Shown here one piece after another: positions 54,181-64,000 of a stretch of 64,000 nucleotides of DNA. The notes below the pieces were generated by a model. That model did no database searches. It was not told the origin of the DNA and was given only the letters and a program-made list of their open reading frames with translations. Source of the stretch: Isoetes taiwanensis (taxonomy: Eukaryota; Streptophyta; Lycopodiopsida; Isoetales; Isoetaceae); NCBI GenBank assembly GCA_021234155.1, contig JAJEKV010000284.1, forward strand, positions 60,001 to 124,000, read 5' to 3'. The position numbers and the translations under genes were made by a program. Each line of letters opens with the position of its first letter. Position 1 is the stretch's first letter.

Positions 54181-56533
54181 TTCATTGTCCTAGTGCTGCT
54201 ACTATTAGGTCTAACATTAAATTAAACACTATTCTAAGTCCCCCAAACCATTGGGTGAAGTAGAACACTTTGTTTGATGTGGCAATGTCATTATTTATTG
54301 TGTGAACATGATACAATGGCAGAATAGGCAATCAACAACCCAGATAATACAAAGTTGTTCATTTTGATGTTCTCGTGTGCATGTGTACTAAAACTTTGCT
54401 TCTCTACCTTGTCCATGTTGGGTATCATAGCACTCCATGATATGACATTATGGGCAGGTATCAAATTGAAAAAATGGCAAGCATGATGTATGTTCCCACA
54501 TCTACAACAAATAAACAGTACTAAACATGTTATTCATCGTATTGTACATATACTACAATCACTATGCCCCATAACATGGCAATCCACTCTGATGAACAGG
54601 GGCTCATTCTTCTCCATTTCAATTAACTATGGGATCAATCTTTGCTACAACATAGTTAAGAGTGTGTTAACGTAGTTAAGAACATGTTAATTGGGCATTT
54701 CTTTGATACAACCGAGGGGGCTTTATTGGCCTTCTCCAAGTTTGGCACCGTGACATGGCAACCCCTATATGTTCCATTGGGGCATATTATTAAACAATAA
54801 GTGCAAATGAAAATAGTATTAAACATTGTGTGTCTTCTTAAGAATTCAACGTTATATTGTGTACATTCTTTGAGGGGATTGACACAATGCCTTCTTTGTA
54901 GCAATTGAAAATCTGGAAGTAGTTTTTTATTTTCTGTGTCTAATAATGTATTGTGCTTGCACTATATATACGAACAAAACAAAGATGCATATTCAAGGTT
55001 GCATTATTCTTTTTGGTCTATTATAATGGTAAAACTGCCATTTAAATAGCCATAAAAGTTGTAGAATGACAATTTACTTCTAGCTTTCATACTGCTCTTT
55101 GCTATATCTTTTGGATTGATTTTGTGTATCCCTCACTATCATCTTCTTGAGAACTAGTAAGGATGCCCAGCGTTGCTGGGCATAAGTTGGAATTCTGTAA
55201 ATGTTGTGGACGTAATAAGAAAAAGATGCAGTAATGATCCAACTTTTGTAACTTATTATTTTAACAAAAAGTTTCCAATTAACAAAGTTTTAAATAAACC
55301 TAGCTCCTTCATTAGGTAGGGTTGCATCTATATCTCTGAGAGCTTTAAGTAGAACAACATGATGCTTGTTCATGGCAATTCTGAGTGGGTGTGAAGTTAT
55401 ATGGGTCTCCACGTTACATTATATTTACACTAAGTTTTGTAACTTTTTATCTTTCTAAACGCCTAACAACATTTAAAAGAAACCTGGCTCTTATACATTA
55501 GATAGTGTTGATTGATACATCCCTGAGAAGCTTTGAGTAGAACAGCACGATCCTCGTAACCTCTGAAAGACCTTGTTGCTGATCTTCAGCGTGCCTTCAC
55601 TCTGGTTTCAAGAATGGCCTTGTCGTACAGCAATCCCTTAATTTAATTCATAGGATAAATGATATGAAGGCTCAAATTTGGCACCTATCACTAAAGAAAA
55701 ACTATTTGAAAGAAGACTATTTGTTGGAATTGAGAACTTATAATTTAGATACGTGTTAGGGTAAACAATATATCAAGTTTTGTTTGGTTTTTTATGGTTC
55801 ATTTAATATTAAAAATCCTTGGTTATTTTGTTATTTATGGTAAAGTCAAATTCAATTGAATATCATGGAATATGGATGGGGCTACGTAATTCAAGGTATG
55901 CATATAGTAAGTGGACCATGCATAACTCTTATGATAAATTAAAGGTGGTTATCTATTTTTTAAGATGCGCAATTCTTTAAGTACAGCTCAAAAATGGAGT
56001 TGGTTTCAATTGCAGTAGTTAAAAGAAACACAATATATGGTATGGAAAACCACAAAGGATTCTTGAAATCATCTCTTCAAGCCCTTGGAGATACATACTT
56101 TTAGAAGTTTGCAAACACCGAAAGCAAGTCACCAAGAACAACAAACTCACAACATCTAGATACATTAAAGAAGAATTTTGTATCATGATGCGAGTTCTCA
56201 ACTTTCCTTATTTGCTCTAGAAAAGAATAGAGTTTGAACACTTGAGAGGCCAATCTATCCTCAAAACACAGGGTAAGAAATATATGGCACATGATGTATC
56301 ATATGTTACCCTGTATATTATATGATTATGCCAAAATGAAGCAATTATGTAGCACTTTCCTCCTTTTTTCAAAAGATTATTTACACACCATAATAGTTAG
56401 ATCTCCAAACTATTATACAATAGTTATGGTTTCGTTGTTTTGGGCATGATTTGGAACCCGCAAATATTAGGACGTCTATCGAACATTGCATAGAAACATT
56501 ATGCGTAAGGCGATTGCGCCGTGGTGGTATTGG

Positions 56534-56571
56534 GCATGTTATTGCTTATTATGTTAAAAGCAATAACATGC
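56534..56571. repeat. Perfect 14-bp inverted repeat
   Basis: GCATGTTATTGCTT (56534-56547) and AAGCAATAACATGC (56558-56571) with a 10-nt loop. Surrounding DNA loosely resembles a worn Helitron end (gggcatgatttggaacccgc at about 56440). Confidence 0.85.
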
Positions 56572-57234
56572 TTATTCTTAGTGGTATTGAGCATTGTTGG
56601 GCTATAAAAATCAAATTGAATTGGCTGAGGTGGAGGTGGTTCTTAGGTTAGAAGTTGATTGACCGTAGTTGGAGGTATATAATAATAATCAAAAGCTTAT
56701 GTAGCAGTTGGAAGTATGTAATAATCAAAAGCTTATGTAGCAATAGTCCATCGAAGAGGCCCTATATCCGATGGGTTTAAAACACTGTCAAGCTTTCCCT
56801 TAAAATGGTTCAACTATGTCATTATATCAGGGAAATTTTTTACTGATCACACAATTTCTTCTAATTACGATAAATTGGTCCCATTTTATTTAGTCACCCA
56901 TTGGTCATTTTCTAGGCAAGTTTTAGTCCACGCCCCTACTAAATTTAGAACTTATGGAGAAGCTTCAATTAGATCCATGTTCATGAGACAATAGCTTCAT
57001 TATCTATATATAGTTGCACTCTTATATTCATTGGATGCAATATCCTACCAAGATGCATTGGGGCACATGCAAAGGTCTTACCTACCATATGTTGTGATTT
57101 CAATTGATTATATGACAATTACATTTGTAAAGACATGGTCAATGCTTTCTTCAAGACAACGGATTTGAATTTGCAGTTATAAAGGTGGATAATGTTTTCT
57201 CTCAAATCCGCATCTCCATGCTGGTTACGACGGA

Positions 57235-57445
57235 CAAACAATTATTTGTAGTGTTGCTTGTCTGATGTTACAGTACCAACCAAGTATTTGTAGTATATCA
57301 ACCAATGATTTGTAGTGTTGTTTGCTTAATGTTCAGTACCAACCGACCACCTGATGTTCAGTATTTGTAGTGCCTGATGTTCTGTACCAATTACATGATG
57401 TTCAAAACCAACAGATTATTTGTACTGTTATTTGTCTCATGTTTG
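57235..57445. repeat. Degenerate ~50-bp repeat
   Basis: Five near-copies of TTATTTGTAGTGTTGTTTG, then TCTGATGTTCAGTACCAACC, spaced 45-60 bp, increasingly diverged. Confidence 0.75.
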
Positions 57446-57994
57446 ATATCAAATTGACAGATAATTGACAGCTAGATCTGTGGCTCTGGAATCAATTTGA
57501 TGAAGAAAAATGCAAATATTAATAGCAAAGAGAGAAAATCAATATATTGATCACTGATTTGAGTACATTTATTATACTATTTCTAGTGAATATAAAGATG
57601 ACGTCAACCTTCTTTTGGCCATCCTATAAGCTTTCTCTTGCAGCATTTTTCTACAGCTGTGATCAAATCATTAGCATATGAACTGCAAAAACGTAATGCT
57701 CTCCTTCTACTCTCTATTAAAGATTTCCATAGAAAACAGATAGACAAAAGGGTATGACATTTGCTTTTAATGCCTCTTCAGACCGGATTATGAGCCATCG
57801 GCATGGGCAAAATCTTACACATTCTCATGCCGCTGCAACACTCCCCAAATGTTTACTTTGCCTCCTTCTCTGATATGTCTAATCAATAAATCAATAAAAA
57901 TATCTCAGAAAAAATGTACTTAATGACTTAACCAATGTTGAAAATTGGCAGGCAACTCTTTGTTGTCTTGAGTGCTCTCCTTCAAATTTGGACT

Positions 57995-58066
57995 AACTCT
58001 TACAGGAAATCCAGTCTTCACCAGTGCTCTGAATCCAATTTTTACATCAGATATGTAAAAGTCCAC
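57995..58066 (-). pseudogene. Exon candidate, unassigned (minus)
   Basis: On the minus strand TTTTATGGCAG is followed by GHVVDFYISDVKIGFRALVK, TGFP and then a GTAAGAG donor. Both splice sites are good and the stretch is protein-like. It lies inside the putative Helitron E3 and on the same strand, so it may be captured. Family not recognised. Confidence 0.4.
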
Positions 58067-58156
58067 CACATGTCCTGCCATAAAATCCAAAATCCTATTT
58101 AGCATGCTACATTTTGAAGAAATGTCAAAGATTTATATTTTTCGAATGTATCCCAT

Positions 58157-58220
58157 CGATCCGAGACATCGGATCGCCATTCTAGAATGGGACGAGCATG
58201 CATGTTTTGCATGCATGCGG
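58157..58220. promoter_or_regulatory. Hairpin and CATGCATG (RY-type) cluster
   Basis: CGATCCGA-GACA-TCGGATCG is an 8-bp perfect hairpin at 58157-58176. It is followed by GCATGCATGTTTTGCATGCA (58195-58214), two RY-type CATGCATG elements facing each other. B3-domain factors (ABI3/FUS3/LEC2) bind CATGCA. A pyrimidine-rich leader-like stretch (tcctcttctctctcag) follows at 58290, but no gene is identified. Confidence 0.4.
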
Positions 58221-58527
58221 GCGACGCATGCCCATTCTGGTTGGGAGTTCGCTATTTTAGGCGTGATTCTGCATCAACATCTCATCGGCGCTTCCTCTTC
58301 TCTCTCAGCAGTACCTTATTCTCTTTGAACCCACCCTCCCCCCCTTCTTTGTTTTTGTATTTTTATCGCGTGGCACGCGCGTAATCAGCCCCTCCACTCT
58401 GGGAGGTTTGTTTTGTCTTGTTGTTTTGTTGGTGATGTGCAGGTACAGGTTAGCGAGCGGCATCTGTTTCGACTTTTCCATTCGTGGGTTTTGGGAGCGA
58501 TTTTTATGCCTTGCGTTTGTCCAAGCC

Positions 58528-58613
58528 CCTTGCCGAAGGCTTATCACTAGGGTTTTTCCTCGAAAACCCGAAAGGGCGGGGTTTTTTAATCCCGATGATA
58601 AGCTTTCGGCAGG
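58528..58613 (+). repeat. Large stem-loop motif shared with 13.6 kb
   Basis: The left arm (58528-58552) runs CCTTGCCGAAGGCTTATCAC then TAGGG; the right arm (58591-58613) runs CCCGATGATAAGC then TTTCGGCAGG. They pair over about 20 positions. The loop holds GGGTTTTTCCTCGAAAACCC (a nested hairpin) and CCCGAAAGGG (GAAA tetraloop). A ~60-bp relative lies at 13629-13699 on the other strand. Confidence 0.75.
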
Positions 58614-59320
58614 TACACTAGCCCAATCTCTATTAGCATTGTATTTTGTTGGGGTCCAAATGATATAATTGGATATTCCCTTTATTTTTGTGGGTAGTTC
58701 GCATGTGTGCGGCTACCCACTATCCACCATTGTAGAAATCTGCTGAGATGAATAAGAAGCAAGTCTAAGTCCAATTACCTCTAAAGGGTCAAAACCCCAA
58801 GAGCAATGACCATGCCTCGTGGTCGCAACCTTAGAATCAAACCTCTGCATTCATGAAGTCCTGTAAAAGTTTATATACAACGGTTCACATTCTTTAGTAA
58901 GATGACTCAAGACCTACGCTGTCACAATGATACTGACTCAAGATCTACACTCTCACAACGACACTAACCTGCATAAGCAAGATTTATGATTAAAAACTTT
59001 GAAGAACAACTACATTCCATTTAGATCTCAATTATCACGGCAGTTTAACAAATGAACTTCTATATAAGGTGCTAACTTGATTATCATATGGTAACTTAAT
59101 ATGCTTACTCCTGTAACCTTCATATACTGGCTACCCTTGACATGATTCAAAAGTTTGCTACCAAATTCTGTAATGAACTAAGTGCAGATCTTCTTTGCCA
59201 ACACGTGTTCCATGCAAACAACAATTGCATAGCTCCGATCAGGACCAGGACAATTGGACTCTCTACAATAGCAAGAACAAAACCCCCAGCATTAAATCAC
59301 ATTAATAAAAGAGGGATAAT
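58614..59320. other. Intergenic DNA
   Basis: A short near-duplication (gactcaagacctacgctgtc / gactcaagatctacactctc) occurs at 58906-58957. No gene seen. Confidence 0.5.
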
Positions 59321-59321
59321 A

Positions 59322-59642
59322 GGGTAAAAGCATGTTAGGGTGTACCACTTTTGGAACCTGCAAAAGTACATACACTAGGTACTTTAGAACTGGGTACTTT
59401 CTCATTTTTCTTTTCATTAAAACTAGTACAAAAGTCCAAAATAAAAGTCAAGGACGTGTTAATATTTAAAGGTAAGATAAATATAATGCTATCTAAGCCC
59501 AAAATATATATAAAAGTTCTAAAATGTACCTTTTATTGACATATTACACAGGTACCCAGTACCCAGTCCTGGGTACCTTTTTAGGTACCTTTTTAGTCAC
59601 TAAATAATACTTTTTAAGGGACACCCTAACATGCTTTCACCC
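59322..59642. mobile_element. 321-bp MITE with terminal inverted repeats
   Basis: The left end GGGTAAAAGCATGTTAGGGT and the right end, read inverted, GGGTGAAAGCATGTTAGGGT form 20-bp TIRs with one mismatch. The 4-bp direct repeat AATA flanks both (59318-59321, 59643-59646). The interior has GGTACCCAG and CTGGGTACC, a 9-bp inverted repeat. No coding sequence, so a non-autonomous DNA transposon. Superfamily uncertain; GGG termini fit PIF/Harbinger only loosely because the flank is not TWA. Confidence 0.8.
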
Positions 59643-60470
59643 AATAGCACAAAGAACCATCCTCAATGCCCTTTTTTTGAAAGAATAATTTTCAACGAAG
59701 CATAAATCATTAACAGCAAGAGATGATGGGATCTAGAAAAGCGTTCTTTAGATCCTAAAGATTAAAGAATTATGCCAGCAAAAGTTATCAATCCAGTTTT
59801 AGCCAAATTTACAATGAAATCCACAGTAGGTTCTGGACTTGATCCCTATGGCGCAGCAGAGGGCTTACTATTCACAGAGTTTGATATAGATAATTGCATG
59901 GAACCCCAGTTAGAACCCTGTTGGAAGAGGGCCAGAAGTAGACCTAATCAGATAGCTTCTATTGGATGACCCATTTGGAACTCAAATTAATTTTCCTTAT
60001 TTTGAGTGATCCAGAAGTCTCCACTGGAATATCAAACATTTTCTCTAATTCGCTAGTGGAAATCATGCCTTCCATACCTTCCACAAAACAAAGATGGATC
60101 CCAAAAAAAATGAGGGCTAGATCCGGTTACTAATGAGCTTCAATCCATATGTTAATAGGCTTGAAGCGAGAAGACATCTCGTTCTTTGCTATTGCATTTC
60201 ACGATGGGCTTCAATCCGGCTGCTAAGGGCTTGAATATGGCTTCAATTTAGCTGAGATAATAGGATTATAGCAGTGACAGCAGTGACCTTGCAAAAATAG
60301 ATGAAGGAGCAGAGCTTAAGAGCCCTATTCTAAAATGAAAAAATTGTGGATAAACCGTCTTCTCGGTTCTTTTGCAGATCTCTCATCTTCTGTAAACTCC
60401 AGCATTTACGGGGAATAGATGGAATAGAAAACCAACAAAGAAAGAAGAAAAATAAGAAAGCCTAGCTTAC

Positions 60471-60537
60471 CTCAGGAAGGACAACGCTTCAAACTCGGCC
60501 GAGGCTTAGTCGAATGCGATTGCTTGCTTCTCGCCAT
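60471..60537 (-). pseudogene. Captured first-exon-like sequence (E3)
   Basis: On the minus strand, about 130 bp inside the 5' end of E3, ATGGCGAGAAGC opens MARSKQSHSTKPRPSLKRC, then stops (TGA) one base before a GAG-GTAAGC donor. Start context and donor suggest a host first exon, with a possible mutated final codon. Family not recognised. Confidence 0.35.
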
Positions 60538-60999
60538 GCCATAGCATCTTTGCCCTTCGATAACCTAAAAAAGGTTTTTGGAGTGGGAACCGTTGGATCT
60601 GGTTAGGTCAATCTTGGCCGCCCGATCTAGGGCGTGATTGAAGACACACGCCAAAACATTATAATAAAGACTAGTAAAGGTGCCCAGCGTTGCTGGGCAT
60701 AGGTTGGGAGCCTATAAATGTTTTGGCCGCAATGGAAAAAGCGTACAGTAATGATGGTGTCCAGAATTGTTGGGCTTTACTTAGTAGACGATACACACAC
60801 AGCTATTTTCTACACGCACACCCTTAAAACTGCGGATCTTGGCCAGCACAAAACCTTGGCCTTCGGATTGCAGCATCAAATGTCAACCGTTGGATCACTT
60901 TTGTTGAAGACACTTTGATTGGACCACACAACTTCATAATATATCTAGCAATAGTGCAACAATACGTGGTCTTCATTCACATTGACATGAGGTCTTTTA

Positions 61000-62850
61000 T
61001 CACACATGCAACCTTAATAACGATTTGCTATAACCAAATGCATGTTAAACAAAAAGAGCATAAGTAGGTGTGTATATATGGTACTTTATTCACTTAAAGC
61101 AATGATAGAGAGAAACTTTAATAGAGTCGGCATAGTGTTGATGGGCTAAAGTTGGAACCCTTGTAACTAAATTTTTGTGTGCTTTCTAAGTTAGATTGTT
61201 GTTGAGAAATATGTGTATGTTCCAAATATCTAAGTTTAAATTTTTAGCATATGAACTGTACGTTATAACTATGCAATGCTATTGCATTTTTTAAGGACCT
61301 TGTTTCCCCTTGCATTGAAAAAGTTTCCCCTTGCACTGAAGAACTTTAATGGCTCAGATAAGATGATTGAGAAAGAAGTTATTGATGCCGTGTGTAGAGG
61401 TCTGGGATTGAAAAGGGTTAATGATTTCTTTCTTTTTATTTCATTCGTTAGTTTATTTTAGTTTATTTTTATTCCGTTGAATCTAGACCCACATTATCCA
61501 CTTTGTCTAACATTATCACATAGAAATGAGCATCATGGGGAAAATGGTGTAAATCATCTCTAAGAGTAGTTGCAACAACAACAACAATTGACAGTGCAAC
61601 TAAGGGCAGGGCTTTCACATACTTATGCTTCTTGCAACAAAGATGGGAACTTGCAATCCTTCTTTTCATTTTTTTTCTAAAAGGTCAGCATCTAGGCCAG
61701 ACCCCATGATGATTTACCAGCATGAAAATAAGAACGTCATCTTCTTGAAGATCCAAGCACTAAACTTTGCTTAATAAAAGAAGTCAACCGATAAGAAGAG
61801 AAAGCATAGAATGAACCAATATCATATTGGTTCTAAGCAGAAACAACCGTAATTGTAACAAAGGATCATGTTATTGAAAAGCTTAAACAAATTAACGACA
61901 CATGCCGAATCGCATGCGTTTATTCAATAGATTGGTTGGTAAATGGTGGAAAATATGGCGTCTCGCAAACATATATTGTGTATAACTCGTTTTCGGAGGC
62001 AAAAAGCATGGTCATGTATCCGATAAGTGACTCACCTAGTACTCCTTTCTTTGGATCGATAAGTGTACTAAAATTTACCTTGCCCATTCATGTTTTAAAA
62101 AATCTGGACTCGCAAACCCTAGGATGATCTTGCTCTCCATCTTGTGCAATACATAATAAAAATGTGACTTTTAAAAGCAAACACATTAGGCGGTGTTAAA
62201 AACTTGTTCTTTCCATGCTTCCACATTTCATGTGCATGTTTTAGCCGGATACATAAACCCGATAATAGAACCTTTTGCGGATGCTTGATGTCAACATGTT
62301 GTTCGCCTTTCCTGCACCAAGCAATAACTCCAAGCTAAAGTTTGTTAAGAATAAACAGGGCAAAACTTTAAACGACATACATTGTAACAATCAATCATGC
62401 CATGTGGGTTTCATATGCTCTGTTCCAATCCCTGTTCCCCAAAAGAGGTTGGGCATAAAAACCCTATGCACAAAATCCAAATTCTTCAAATAATATCTGG
62501 CCTTAAGAAAGAATCCGAAATAAAACTATCTAACTAAACTCAAGACTTGAGAGATGCTGCCTTAAAAAATGCAGCATGTGAATTGCTGCCAGTCCTTGCA
62601 CTTGCTCCGCCAAGCAAACCCAATCGTATTCATGATCTTAGGAATTAGAGCAACACAAAACCATACATTGACCTCTTCTTGCCACAACTCTCTGAAGAGT
62701 TCAAAAGTTAGACTCAACCCTGCAAGGATTACCGTCAAAACTTATTACAATTCCCATGCTCAAGTACTTTAAATTCTACATATCCAAGCTCCGGATGCAT
62801 GTGCAGTTCAAGGCAATATTAAGAGATTAAAAACTTACTTCAAATTTCGA
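61000..62850. other. Interior of E4 without recognised genes
   Basis: AT-rich DNA with small frames. A short direct repeat (ttgaaaaagtttccccttgca / cactgaagaacttt area, 61300-61345) and a possible worn 3'-type end (gtgttgatgggctaaagttg) near 61135 are present. No domain seen. Confidence 0.4.
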
Positions 62851-63057
62851 CCCTCAGATTCACTCAAGCATTAAGGCATGAATTGACTCTGCGGAATTCT
62901 CATTCGGAGTATGTGAAGCCGAATTTGAAGATTTGGATTGTGCCCGAAAGACATGAATGAAGCTAAAAATTAAACACGTAAGCTTCAAGAAGTACCGCAT
63001 TCTTACCTTGAATCTTGAATCTAGGCAAATCGTGGCCCGGCATAGCGGAAGAGTCAC

Positions 63058-63310
63058 CTAATCGCCGAAAAGAGGTCCGAGGCCATCTTGGTCGAAGTAT
63101 ATGAGTAGGACCGAAGGACGGAAGATGGATCGATGAGAGAAAAATCCACCGATCTGACTCCAGCCCGGGCCGTTTGGAGGGCTGCATTTACGAGTGGCCG
63201 CCGCAATTCATATGGAGTAGCAGATCCTTCCAAGTTACCATCGCCAAAGATGTTTGTTTGGTCGCCCATAAACCTCCCTTGTTACGGCACACAAACGTAA
63301 ATACCGCCAT
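63058..63310 (-). pseudogene. Frameshifted captured gene start (E4)
   Basis: From ATG at 63310 (GCGATGGCG context) the minus strand reads MAVFTFVCRNKGGLWATKQ. A second frame then continues DGNLEGSATPYELRRPLVNA, ALQTARAGV and FSLIDPSSV. The order CRNKGG-W-KQ, then NLEGSA-PYEL-R-LV, GV-S-FS, P-SSV resembles one small plant protein family whose name I cannot recall, so a single indel probably joins the two frames. Donor-like sites follow at 63057 (GTGACT) and 63006 (GTAAGA). It lies about 180 bp inside the Helitron 5' end on the same strand, the usual position for captured host sequence. Confidence 0.45.
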
Positions 63311-63492
63311 CGCCTCCTAGCACCAGCTCGCCTTCTCTCTCAATGTGTTAGGGTTTTGGAGAACCGCCTTGAAGCCATATCGAAAGGAGATGGAACAAAA
63401 TCGTGGCCATCAGATCTTGGCCGAAATGATCCGCGCCGTCCGATTTAGGGCGACATGCACAACGGACAAACACTATAATTTTATAATATAAG

Positions 63493-64000
63493 ACTAGTTA
63501 GGATGCCCAGCGTTGCTGGGATAATGTTGAGAACCAATATAGCTTGTGTTATATTGGGAGTCACAAAGACATTTTAGTTGATGAAACTAATACAGTGATG
63601 TGGTGAATATTTCTTTTCACTAACTCACTTATCTTATTAGATTGGAAAAGTAAACGGATGTCCGGCGATACCAAGCATTAGAGGGTTGTGTGTAAACTCG
63701 AATAATGTATTGAAGTTCCTTGTGAATATTGGCATGGCAAGGTTGTCAAGTTCCTCCTTTAGAGGTGCTAAACCCATGAAACAAATAACAATGAACCTTA
63801 GGATCCAGGGGAGATTCATGTGGGAAGGTGTAGAAACCACTTAAGTGACCGGCATGGGGTTTTTCGATACATTCCATATGTATATTTAAGGTTTGGCGGT
63901 GCTTTTTTGCACTTGCCTAGTGCAAATTCTATGGTCAAACATCTTTAAGAAACCTGTATACATGGGTGCTTTTGGTTACCTCTACACCCGCATGGCATAC
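63493..64000 (-). mobile_element. Helitron 3' region (E5), runs off the window
   Basis: Minus strand ends CCCAGCAACGCTGGGCATCC, TAACTAGT; one base of the right hairpin arm is lost (plus strand gctgggataatg instead of gctgggcataa). About 200 bp further in, a minus frame (63637-63840) of 67 residues shows no known domain. The 5' part lies beyond the window. Confidence 0.6.

Larger units (their letters stand above)
55153..60670 (-). mobile_element. Helitron-type element (E3), composite
   Basis: 3' terminus at 55153 (hairpin plus CTAGT on minus); the base before it on the plus strand is A, as the A-T insertion rule predicts. The 5' terminus would be at 60669-60670 (TCTTTATTATAATGTT on minus). 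A second partial copy of the 3' region lies at 55437-55560 (aacatttaaaagaaacctgg, gagaagctttgagtagaaca). The interior holds exon-like sequence at 57995-58066 and 60471-60537, the hairpin at 58.5 kb and a MITE at 59.3 kb. Whether this is one element or several is not settled. Confidence 0.5.
60670..63493 (-). mobile_element. Helitron-type element (E4), 2.8 kb
   Basis: 3' end on minus: GCCCAGCAACGCTGGGCACC, TTTACTAGT. 5' end on minus: TCTTATATTATAAAATTATA. Subterminal 5' sequence (GCCGTCCGATTTAGGGCG) matches E3 (GCCGCCCGATCTAGGGCG). Its ends abut E3 and E5 directly, sharing one base, giving a head-to-tail order. No Rep/helicase coding found, so non-autonomous. It carries exon-like sequence at 63058-63310. 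Confidence 0.6.

Noticed and set aside
58528-58613. Self-cleaving ribozyme (hammerhead or HDV type)
   Set aside because: No CTGATGA/GAAA core arrangement or nested double pseudoknot could be drawn; only a stem-loop with a tetraloop is supported.

Overview
The window is nuclear DNA of a land plant with a large, repeat-rich genome. The evidence is plant-type LINE, Ty1/Copia, Helitron and CACTA remnants, GT-AG introns, and an intact intronless subtilisin-like protease of plant type. Gene homologies are plant-like, but nothing seen fixes the lineage (fern, gymnosperm or angiosperm). Gene density is very low: two genes look intact, a few small candidates are plausible, and most other coding signal is transposon remnant or isolated host exons.

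Layout. 0.3-1.4 kb: two exons resembling a nucleoside hydrolase, then a complete 132-aa Cys-rich plant protein. 2.6-3.9, 7.3-8.7 and 16.3-17.3 kb: three decayed LINE copies of one family. 8.8-11.8 kb: a diverged ~350-bp repeat with GGACCA/TGGTCC palindromes, then a pogo-like DDE transposase remnant. 12-15.4 kb: repeat-rich DNA with diverged tandem duplications and an ACGT-motif cluster. 19-22.5 kb: many GGGCG/CGCCC palindromes, including a 231-bp higher-order tandem array. 24.6-26.7 kb: a duplicated telo-box hairpin block and a LINE 3' end. 27.4-29.0 kb: a Helitron-like element filled with 1.4 kb of polypyrimidine. 29.4-38.5 kb: a SAM-domain reading frame, a mitochondrial dicarboxylate carrier fragment, one MutS2 exon and two exons of an unrecognised gene, mixed with LINE insertions, one nested in another. 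39.7-41.1 kb: minisatellites upstream of a TATA-driven 71-aa gene candidate. 42.1-42.7 kb: a small two-exon candidate. 43.7-46.0 kb: the subtilase. 46.5-49.3 kb: a CACTA-type end, a tandem 325-bp repeat and a Copia remnant. 53.7-64 kb: a chain of Helitron-type termini, two joined head to tail, with captured-exon-like sequence just inside their 5' ends.

The clearest unexplained structures are a GC-rich hairpin present at 7.0 and 41.3 kb whose outer stem shows a compensatory base-pair change, the 231-bp palindrome array, and a hairpin motif shared between 13.6 and 58.5 kb. No multi-gene pathway is visible; the genes appear unrelated. All homology calls come from reading motifs, with no database search.
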